Assembly (NCBI RefSeq): GCF_000002425.4
Contig: NC_037269.1
Span: 12,301,290-12,365,289, forward strand
Direction: 5' to 3'
From: Physcomitrium patens
Taxonomy: Eukaryota > Streptophyta > Bryopsida > Funariales > Funariaceae
DNA: 64,000 nt
The notes under the pieces were generated by a model. The model was given only the letters and a program-made list of their open reading frames with translations, was not told where the DNA came from and did no database searches. The position numbers were made by a program, and so were the translations under genes. This document shows positions 27,878 to 38,140 of the stretch, in pieces (position 1 is the first letter of the stretch; each line of letters starts with the position of its first letter).

Positions 27878-30800
27878 ATGGCCCTCTCGTGTAGCACTCA
27901 GATATTGCAGCGGTCATGGCTTGTGTATTTCAGACAGGGGACGATGTGCTTGGTCTCTTCTTCTGCAAATGTGGGACTTCGTAGTCGTTCATTGACGTCG
28001 TACTCGCACATTTTTAGGGCGCGTGCACGTCCATCCCAGAGTTTTCTTCCAGCATGGCGACAGCAACATCGGTCGCTTGCATTTGGTTTAAGGGGTATTC
28101 GCGCAATGTCTTCGTCCAGCCTAGACTCTGCGCAGGGCCATGGTCAACTTGCAGTGGATGTTCCTGCAAGTGCTGTGGAAGAAGAGAAAGTTGCGAAAGA
28201 TTTCAATGATGCACATGAAGATAGCAAGGTGACCGCAGCTGCATCAATGGATGGAGAAGTGAAGGATAACTTGTCAGAATCTGTTGAGGATTCTCCTAGA
28301 GTTGTACTAGAGGATCAGGTACAGGAAGCATTATGCACTGTTGATCTGTTAAACGATGGAGATCGTCCAGAGCTGGCGTTGGAAGACGATGAAGCAGAGG
28401 ACGGTGAAAATCTGCACCCATGGTCCGAATGGAACAAGTACCTCAATATGCTGGAAGCCGGAGGTCACTTTATCTTCGAGACCGAGACGCACGATAAGAG
28501 GCCCATGGTCAGACAAGAAGATGACCTTGGTAAAATCAAACGAGCTTCGATGGCTTTCGCTCGCAACAGAGACGATATTATCAAGTACGCGTCCATCACA
28601 TTTTCCGCTTATGATACCAATTCGATTTCTCAAGTATTTTTTCATCACTGTAATCACTTCAGGAGTTGGATGCCTAAACTGTACAGAAATTTACTACTTT
28701 GCATACACTCAATGTTATTATCGAGTGGGGTTTAACTTTGTTGAAAAGTGGTCAAATGTGCTCATGTTGCTAGTTATGGCTGTGAATTGTGAAGCAAAAG
28801 GAGGCTTATTGATTTGGATGTAATTTTGCAGTGTACTCTCTCCTGAACTGTTACGGGAAATTGCGGAATTCGGCTGCCCAAGCACTGACCGGAAAGTCGT
28901 GAATGCAGGCAAGCGGCTCAGAGTTTCTCTTGACATTGACGAAGCCTCCGTAAGTTGATTATCTCACTCAATTAAGGTGTTCCGAGTCTTCAATGGCGAG
29001 CCGCTCGGTCTATTTTATAATCGTCGTTTTCCCCAGCATCACGTCCCGAACTACAGTCGAAGCCTTCCTGCTTGGAATGCATGGGGATGTCATAATTATC
29101 TCCCTGATGTTTTTTTGGAAGGTTCTGCGCTCTCCGGTTGTACGCGTACAAAATTCTCGTATGACCTTTATAAATAAATGTGACAATCAACTGAAATTTA
29201 ATGCGTTGTGCACAGGTCTGCAAACCATGTGACATTCGGAATGCGTGTGAAAGAGCTTATAACAAGCCTTCCAACAACGACGCAGCCGCAACTCAAGATG
29301 TTGTCCGCCTTTTGGTGGCGTATGCCTCGCTTGCGAAGTCGCCATCCCGCTCTTTGCCTGGTGTGTACATCACTAAATCCTATCAGTATCTTATCTGCTA
29401 GTATAAATGCCCGGCGAGAGGTTTTGTACGCTGGTTTCAAACTTTTTGTTTTTTTGTATGTTTTAGTTCTGCGTGTTAATTACAATTCTTTAAAGGTTGA
29501 AAGCCCTAGTAACCGTTGAGACTTCAAAAAACTGCATGAATTTGTAGTTGATAGACTTATTAATCTATGCACCTGTTACAGCTGAAGTTGAATCTGCTGC
29601 CAAGGAGTTGTTATCTGAGGTTATCAAGGCTAGTGAGACTCCTCGAGATCCTTCTCTGCCCCTTCCTACTCCTCGCGCTGTGAATCCTCCACCGCAGGAA
29701 AAGAAAATTAGGAGAAATTCTTACACGGATAATATCGACATGAAACCAGGCGATTGGAAATGTCCAGAGTGCGGTCTTCTTTCCATATAGTTTGGGTATC
29801 GGTTTGAATAATGTAGTGCTTCTTTGATGTGGTTTATCAGCTTTGGTGTATACACGGACTTATAACAATTGATTGTGCACATAAAATAATTGCTGAAACT
29901 TAAAAATACAACATTTTGTTATGCCTCCTTAATATTATATCCTCCAGGCGTGTCCTCACATAGACAACTGCCAGTTGACTTTTTTTAGCTAAGTTATCCA
30001 AGTTGCTCAATTTACCTGGTTTGCTGAAACAGATGCAGCTTCATAAACTTTTCAAGAAACAAGGAATGCCGAGAGTGCCAGGAACGACGCCCTCAAGTAG
30101 AACTTCCACCTGGTGACTGGCAGTGTCCCGAGTAAGAACCACTTGAATGGACTGTTTTTTGTCTTCCTTTCTTGTCAATATATATAGTGATAATAATAGG
30201 TCGAAACTTACTAGAAATCTATCTTTTGGATATTTCAGAGGCCAACAGCTCGATTCTTCATCCTGGGAAGAAATTCAATATTAAGCGTTTTCAAGTTAAT
30301 GGACTTTAATATTGATGTGGGCATTTCTGGTTTAAATCATGTTCTGATATTTGTATTTTACAGTTGTGGCTTCATCAACTTCTCTCGGAATGTTGTCTGT
30401 CGGAAATGTCAGACCAAAAATACGAAGGCAGAGATAAAGGAAGGAGATTGGGAGTGTCCCAGGTAAACCTACATTGTTGTATATGTTTCTCGGTCCAGAA
30501 TTTTATTTTTGAATAGTCGAGAACCTGCAGCGAATGCAGTTAGTTTCTATTTATGACTGTCATGAGCTGTAGTAAATCAGCTATTTGAAGGAGTGAAACT
30601 TAATTTGCTAAGCACGTTGTGAAGTATCTGGTCGTGTCCTTTGCACCGAGTTTGAAGAACCTCGTTTAGCCGGCTAAATAACTACAACAAATACGTAAAA
30701 TGGAAAATCATCATGCTTGCAGTCATTAAGAATCATCCATGTATTGACTGATATTTCATGCAGTTAGTGACGGAATGCTTATCTTGCTCACAGATGTAGG

Positions 30801-32084
30801 TTCCACAACTTCTCCAGAAACTCAGAATGTTATGAATGCCGGACTGAGCGTCCAAGGGGAACCGGGAGAGCATCTGACACGAGTTCTTCAAGGAGGTCTA
30901 GGCAATATGACAGAGAGAACTCAAGAAGTTCGTATGGACGTACCGAAGAGCGTGGTCTCCAATCGTATGGTCAGTCTGATTACGAGCGCTCATCAGAACG
31001 AAGTCGACCCTTATCTTCACGGTTAGAGGAGCGCAGCCGGCCCAGGGATGTCTGGGAGAGACCCGCATATAATGATAGAGAGGTCGGACGTGAAAGTTTT
31101 GATAGATCTCGTGGCGCAGAGGGTGTTGTAGATGGCCGTCGAAGGCAGCACGAGGAATGGAAACCTACTAGGACGCAGACAAAACCTAGTCGATTCAATT
31201 TTGATATTAGCGATGGCTCTGACGAAGATTTGGCTAGCACCGTAAGTTCTGATGACGATTACAAAGAATTAGATTTCGGAGACCAAAATGAAGACACTGA
31301 TCATGAGGATAGAGTGTTGGCGCGAGGTAGAGGCTCTTCTGGAAAGGTGTCTAGGGGGGGTCGTACAGACAACTGGAATTCAGCAGTATCGAGAAGGAGA
31401 AGCAAGTCAGAACCGCCTTCTAGAGGATGGAATCGCCGAGGATCGGAGTTGGGTTCTAGTTCAGGAGATGAGGGAGATTTTGAAGATTTTGAAGATTTGG
31501 ATTTCGGTGATGATGACGAAGACCAGGATTTTGCGGTATCATCTGGCCGAAGTGGGCCAGGAAGAGGTAGTGGGAGGTCCAGAGCCCCATGGGCTAGAGA
31601 CGACGACAGCTTGGATTTCCGAGGTTTTCATCTATCAGCTTCTTTCCACTAATTTGAATCATGCTCCCACTCTCTCCTCTACCCCCCCCCCCCCCAATCC
31701 TCTTTTCTCCCCCGTTTTTGCTGAAGATGTTGAGTTTTAGTTTGAACATGACTGACCCACCTATGCATGTGATGTCCTGCACGTGTAGGAGCACCAAGGG
31801 ATGCATACTCAGACGACGAGGGTGACAGTCGCTCTTTCAGGGGTAGGGATGACTCATGGTCATCCAGAGGCAGAGGTGGTGGCCGTGGAGGCGGCAGAGG
31901 TTCATTTGGTGGCCGAGGTGGACGAGGTCGAGGCGGTGGTGGTGGTGGTGGCAGGGGATCGTACGAAGGCTCTTCCTCCCGTGGAGGTCGCGGTGGAGGT
32001 GGTGGCCGTGGCGGTGGCGGCCGCAGAGGTGGAGGCCGAGGGGGCGGCGGTCGCGGAGGTGGTTTCAGAGGCCGCGGGAGGTAG
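27878..32084 (+). CDS. OZ/VAR3-like RanBP2-zinc-finger protein with RGG tail, probably organellar
   Basis: Eight exons: 27878-28584, 28832-28949, 29216-29360, 29582-29768, 30033-30131, 30364-30462, 30794-31623, 31789-32084. Phases match and give 826 residues. The N-terminus is rich in Ser and Arg and poor in acidic residues, like a plastid or mitochondrial transit peptide. Next is the OZ/VAR3 core (HPWSEWNKYL at about 180; KIKRASMAFARNRDDII; GCPSTDRKVVNAGKRLR). Three RanBP2-type fingers follow near 380-470, each GDW-x-CPxC-x-F-x-NFSRN-x2-C-x2-C. After an acidic and Ser/Arg region comes a C-terminal Gly-Arg RGG box. In Arabidopsis, OZ1 and relatives act in organelle RNA editing and VAR3 in chloroplast development; the RGG box also suggests RNA binding. 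An in-frame TTG at 27794 is not used because ATG 27878 opens the transit-like region. Confidence 0.9.
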
Positions 32085-34249
32085 AATCCTTTCCTGAATG
32101 AGTTACTGTGAAGTACCCACTTCTTAGCTGGAATAAAATCCCAACATTCAAGAGTAGTTTTATTTGAGGAGGCCTTCAGATTCTCGTGCAATTCTTTCCA
32201 ACACCTACATCTTCCCGCAAGAAAGCAAGTATTTCAAGAGATTGGTAGTTTAAGTTGAGGTTTTCTCCCTATAAATTTCAACATCACGGTTTGTTGCAAA
32301 CCAGTGCCACTGTAACGGCATTCACACATATTTTAGTTTGTTCAAGGCACATTTTTTGCAGTGTCGAGTACTCCGTTTTTCCTTACTTACATGGTGGATT
32401 CCTGCAGGGTGTATGTTGCTCATTAAGCCTGTTGCTCATTGTCTAAGTTGATACATTTGATTCTGAAGGCTAGCTTTGGAACTGACGTTTAGGGTTGCTT
32501 CTCACGCTATGAGATAGATTTTCCAATTTTGTTTCGGGTATGAGGTAAAAGACTCCAATTTTGTTTTGATTTATGCAAAGTATGGGTATTTTACGCAAAA
32601 GATAAGTTGTGCTAGGTCAACAACAGATCTGAAATTGCTTTTATCCAGTACGCTTGATCATGATTTGTTGAACGACCATAACTTAAGTACTAAATGTGTA
32701 GAGCGAGTCCTTTTCTTAATTACTACATAAATACACGGTGTGTTATCGTGGTACGTGTCATGGTTTTTGTTCGTTTGTGGCTCTTTGGTCATCAGATAAA
32801 GCTTCTAAAATTAATTATTAATTTTTATTCTTTCATCTGAGCACACTCTAAAGAATACGGTTGAGATTTATCATATATGTTACGGAAATCCTGGTGAAGA
32901 AATGATATTAATTATCAAGACTCCTTGAAAGTAGTTTCATTTCTGTCACTTTCAGTCAAAAGCAATGTATTAAAGACATTTGTTGTGACTTTGGAATCGA
33001 TGTTTATGGTTACTTTAAAATTTGAACTGTGTTTTGTTTGTTGTGATTAACTTTTGTGTTGCTAATACACGTGTGGTGGATTGTTGTTGGTATTTGTTGT
33101 TGTCTTTATATCTTTCAACTTGATTAGTATCAACGTTGTTGAAAAGATTGTAACTATGGTGTAGTATGTATAAATACTTTGTAGTATATCTATATATTGT
33201 ACCATGATTAGATGAACATATAATACGTTTAATCATAATAATAACAATAATATCAGTTAAATTTTTTTAGTTATAATCTTTTTTGAACAACTTTAAAATC
33301 TATTTGGTATTACATATATTAATCAACAAAGAGGGATTGAAAAAATCTTGATCATATTGATTTATTTAGTTTTGAGTCTTTGCTTCAAGGAAGTAATTTG
33401 AAATAGAACTACAATGTAGTAACTTGCATTTGCCTAATCATACAAAATTTGGGTTCTAAAATCCTTCATTGGTATTAATTAGTTTCTACTAATTTATGAC
33501 AATAGTAAACTGTAAAGTAAATGAAAAAAAAAAAAAAAAAGGTAATTTTTATGTAAATGATTTTTATAAGAAAAATTATTCAAAAATAAAAATAATTTCT
33601 ACTTTTTAGAATATTTTTATTATATAGGTATTTTTTAGAAAAAAATTGAATAATTGATTTTATGTCTAAAATTATTTTTACTAAAAGATGGAATTTTTTA
33701 TTTATTATCATTTTTTATTGTATATTAATATGTTTTTTTGTATTTCGATTTAATTGATATTTTATTATTTATTGTACTAGAAACTATTAGCAAAGATAAT
33801 AGATGGCACAAAAACTTTATTATTTTTCATCATAATTTTAAAAACCTTCATTAATATATTTTTTAGAATAATTAAGTATAATAATTGAATACAATATCAA
33901 ATACTTTAAATTAATTTTTTTAAATAATATTTAAAATAGTATAGTTTTTATTTTTATTTTATTTTATTTATTTAATAAACAAAATGGTCTTTTTTCTTGT
34001 AAAAAACTATAATATTTAAATCTTCTATTCATATTTATATTTTATTTTTTATATTTATTTTATTGATAATCAAATATTTTATATTTTAAAAGATTAATTA
34101 AATCATCCATTTAGATTTGTATTTTTGTTGGTAATGAAAGATGTTTCTTTTAAGGCTCAACTTCTTAAAACATTAAGCTTAAAGTAAGAATCTATAATAA
34201 ACATTCTCTACTTACTTTTTCATAAATAACATTAATGAGTTGATAAAAA
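32085..34249. other. 3' flank of the OZ-like gene, then AT-rich DNA
   Basis: About 32085-32500 is probably 3' untranslated sequence. From about 33000 the DNA becomes very AT-rich, with a poly-A run near 33523-33540 and many short A/T tracts. No gene or identifiable transposon domain was found before 34250. The left end of the chromovirus remnants is probably buried here. Confidence 0.5.
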
Positions 34250-34990
34250 GTTTCAATCTCAAGCTCTTATGATCCTATATTTGTAATAGTAGATTATTTC
34301 GCTAAGATGACATATTTTGTACCATGTACAACAACTATTACATATGAAGAAATAGCTAAACTCTTTCTTGAATTTTTTTTATTACTATCATGGATTGTCA
34401 AGGGATTATATATCAAATAGAAGCATCCAATTTGTATCTAGATTTTGTATAATTCTTTATAAAATATTGAAGATGGACATAAAAGTATCTTTGGCCTTAT
34501 ATCTTCAAATTGATGTTTTAACTAAATAGTGAATCAAATATTAGAGTAGTATTTGAAATGTATTTTTTAACTACCATCAAGATGATTAAACTATTTGCTC
34601 TTGTAAGAAGTTGGATTATTGTAGACTTAGACTATTTTCTTATAGTAAACAAATCAATCTAGGTGGATATCAATTATACCCATTAGAGTTTATAAAAATC
34701 CATTGTATATTTTATGTGTCTCTTTTTGAGCCATATAAAATAGTGGATATATTGGAAAGAAGGCAAATGTCACATCCTCATATAGAAATAGACAACCAAG
34801 AATTTAAAGTAGAAGAGATTTTAGATTCAAGATGGCACTAAGAAAGGTTAGAATATCTTATTCATTGGCATAGATATGATATTAGCAAATGCACATAGGA
34901 ACCATCTATGAATCCTACAAATGCAATAAAAAAGATTTATATTTTTCATCAACAACATTCATCAAGATCAAGATAAAAAATCAAGAAATA
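34250..34990 (+). mobile_element. Ty3/gypsy chromovirus remnant A: integrase end and chromodomain
   Basis: The plus strand reads as a degenerate integrase core (YDPIFVIVDYFAKM near 34267-34310, then FVPCTTTITYEEIAKLFLEFF). An open piece at 34611-34841 follows, with FYVSLFEPYK, EFKVEEILDSRWH and, after a stop, ERLEYLIHWHRYDIS. The last part is the chromodomain that plant chromoviruses carry at the integrase C-terminus to target heterochromatin. Stops interrupt it and it is very AT-rich. It is a fossil 3' end; an LTR should follow. Confidence 0.78.
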
Positions 34991-35385
34991 TTTTTTTATA
35001 AAGACTATATTTTATTTTATATCCTTGTTTGTGATTTTTTTTTTGGAATTGTGAAATTAAAGAAATAAAGTATCAACAACCAATCCATTCAACTTAAGAG
35101 CTTTCTTTTATTGAATTAACAAATAAGCCATTAAATTATCATAATCTTCAAGCTAATGTATTAGAATTAATGATCTTCAAGAACAACATATTTTTCTTTA
35201 ATTAGATGGCAAGATATAATGTATTTTCTATCACAACCTTAACAAAGACTTTTAATATTTGATGATATTATTGGAGGTAGAAACCACTTCTATTAGTGTT
35301 TCAAATATTTTATTTGAAAAAAAGTTATAAAGGCCTAAATAATGATTAAATAATAGGGTAGTCTTATCCCTTTGGTATGAGATAC
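34991..35385 (+). repeat. Possible chromovirus LTR followed by a primer-site-like motif
   Basis: Between the end of the chromodomain and 35372 there is about 380 bp of non-coding AT-rich DNA. It is followed by TGGTATGAGATAC (35373-35385), which resembles the methionine-tRNA primer site TGGTATCAGAGC with a few differences. If real, this interval is an LTR serving both as the 3' end of remnant A and the 5' end of remnant B. LTR boundaries are not visible. Confidence 0.3.
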
Positions 35386-36362
35386 TATCAATGATTGAAA
35401 ACACCTATCAACTACCTCCAATAAAAGCAAAGATGAAAGTATGTGGTAAATATAATTTTCCACATCTTAGAATTTTTAAACGTGTGATCACTACTCTTTA
35501 TAGAACTTATTTCTAAAAGAGGGAATAATTTTATAACTATACATATTAATTTTAGTATTTACTTAAATAAGAAGATTTTGATAGAAATAGGTAAATTTGA
35601 TAATATCTTATATATAATCTTTTTTAAAACTTAATAGATATTTATTTGACTTTTTAAGTGTTTGTCAATTTCTTTCTTATTTCTAATCTAATTTTAAGAA
35701 TTTATATATTTCTTGTCTTTGAGAATGATCATTTTAGTTTCTTCTTGAATATATATACTTTCTCATTTTTTTTTGTTTTTATGTCATCTTTCTTTCAAAC
35801 ACATCTTATGTCATATTTCAACTTATTTGATCCTAAAACTTTAGATCAAGTTATTAATTTTTCCATCTATTGCAACAACTACCTCTTTAAATTTAAATTA
35901 GAGAGCCAAATATTAGCAACTCAATGCTTCTATATATATATTTTTTAAATACTTCTACCAATTAAGATATATAATTAAACATAAAATATATATAAATTGA
36001 TATTATATGTTTAAAATTCCTTGTGACCTAAAGAAAAACTTGACATTGATACAAAGAACTATGCTTATATTATATAAAAATAGTATAAGTTTTTTAATAT
36101 TATCCTAAAAAGCAATAAAATCACAAGACAAGGAGTACAATTTTAAATAAAGACAATATATTAGAAAATACGTTTATTTAAAAAAGTAACTATATTCTTC
36201 TACCAAATTATATCATAAAAGCATTATACTATCTTCTAAGTCCTTTGCTAGCTTTTTAGTGCAAGTTTGTGAAAGATCTAAAAATTCTATTGTTTTTTAC
36301 TTTGTCTTGCTAGATTCTAACATTGCTTGTTTTCTTAATGAAGACTTTGTTAAGTATCAAAA

Positions 36363-36406
<44 letters not shown>

Positions 36407-36872
36407 TTATATATTACAAAAAGACAAACATATATACATACAAGCTATAGATGGAAAATCCTTATCTTTAAAAAATATCATTTATAAAATTTTACTAATA
36501 GAAGTAATTATAAAAGGTCATAATATTCTAATAGCATTTAATATTATAAACTCTACCACCAATCTTATTATTTTAGAACTACCATGGTTAAAAATATATA
36601 ATCCTTAGATAATTTAAATATTTCTTAGTTTTAATTTATTTTTAAATTTATTTTAGAATATAAATTTAATTTGTTTTTAAATTTATTTTAGAAAAAAATA
36701 TTTTTAATATCTAAAAAAGTCAAATCTCTATTTATTGGAGCTAAAGCAATTACAAAACCTCAAAAGAATATTTATTTATTTATTATTATTTATAAAAAAT
36801 AAGATATATATTTAAGTATAAGTTGCAATAGAATTTTAAATGAAGGTACAAAATATAAATATGTATTTGATG

Positions 36873-36950
<78 letters not shown>

Positions 36951-38140
36951 TTCTTCTTTGTAAAGAAGAAAAATGGATCTATTTAAAAGTATGTAGATTA
37001 TTATAAATTAAACAAATTTAATATTAAGAATTTGTATAATTTTTCTTTGATATCAATACTTTTTAATCAAGTGAATAAATTAAAGACCAATATTAAGAAA
37101 TATCAATATAAAACCTATAATTTAATATATATTTAAGAAGAACATGAAGAAAAGACTAAATTCTAAATCAAGTTCAGCTATTTTAAATATAGTATTATGC
37201 CTTACAAATGCTTAGACTTACAAATGCTTTAGCTACTTTTTAGCATTTAACAAGTAATTTATTTTTTAATTTTAAATAATTATTTTATATTTTATTTTGA
37301 AAATATTTTAAAATATGGAAGAGAATGAATAAAATATTTGCTTTATATCACATAAATTTTGAAATGGACAATTATATATCAAGATGAAATAATGTATATT
37401 TTACAAAAAATTAAGTAGAATTATTTGGAATATCCATCTTATAAGGTGGGTTTCAATTGGATTCTAAAAAAATAGAAACTATCATGGATTAAACAATTGT
37501 GAGAACAATACATTATATTCTATAGAATCTACAATATTTATCAAGAAGTTTTGTCTAATTATTTTTTCATTTATACAATTAACTTGTAAAGTTAAATTGC
37601 AATGAGATTAAGATATAGAAGTAGCATTTTAAGGCTTTAAAATCGCTTTTATTTTAGCTTCTAATTTATATTTTCATAATTTTTTAAGACATTTTAAATA
37701 TAAAAAAATACAAAATATTTTGCATAAAGTATAATTTATTACAAATAGATGAATTTCATTCTATTGCATTTTATATGAGAAAATATTTAATAATTAAGAG
37801 TAATTTTAAAATCTACAACAAAGAATATTTTGTAATTATAAATTTATTCTACATATAGTGATATTATCTATAGAAGTTTTTTTATGGCCTTAAATGTTGA
37901 AGGGTGTGAAAGCATTTGTATTATCCTTTGGTACTTGTTTTCAAGCAAAGCTTCTACAATATTGATCCTATAGACTTCTTCAACCTCTACTCATTTAAAA
38001 TCAATCTTAATCATTTGTTTTAATAGACCTTATATTGAACTTTCAATCTCAAATTTTAATGATTTTAATTTTGTAATGGTGGATTTTTAAACAAAATGGC
38101 ACATTTTGTACTATGTACAAAGACTATTACAAATTAAAAA
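35386..38140 (+). mobile_element. Ty3/gypsy remnant B: gag region, protease, reverse transcriptase, start of integrase
   Basis: A protease-like segment lies in 36393-36608 (IDGKSLSLKNI...LIILELPWLKIYNP), matching the region after the DTGA motif in plant chromoviruses. Reverse-transcriptase traces follow: FFVKKKNGSI, then VDYYKLNKFNIKN near 36950-37040, with further weak traces to about 37500. An integrase fragment (KMAHFVLCTKTIT) is at 38071-38135. A long (TA)n tract (36877-36948) is inserted between protease and reverse transcriptase. Gag is expected in 35386-36390 but no clear zinc knuckle was read. The element stops abruptly at about 38140, where composition returns to normal. No intact frame remains. 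Confidence 0.72.
36877..36948. repeat. Long (TA)n microsatellite
   Basis: About 72 uninterrupted bases of alternating T and A, the longest simple repeat in the window. It lies inside the chromovirus remnant between its protease and reverse-transcriptase traces. Confidence 0.95.

Noticed and set aside
27794..28735. 313-codon open frame taken as a single-exon gene
   Set aside because: It starts at TTG and reads through the intron that begins at 28585. The donor at 28584 restores the conserved OZ/VAR3 sequence in the next exon.
31679..32191. 170-codon proline-rich open frame on the minus strand
   Set aside because: It is the antisense of the Gly/Arg-rich last exon of the OZ-like gene; the Pro/Arg repeats arise from reading GGN codons backwards.
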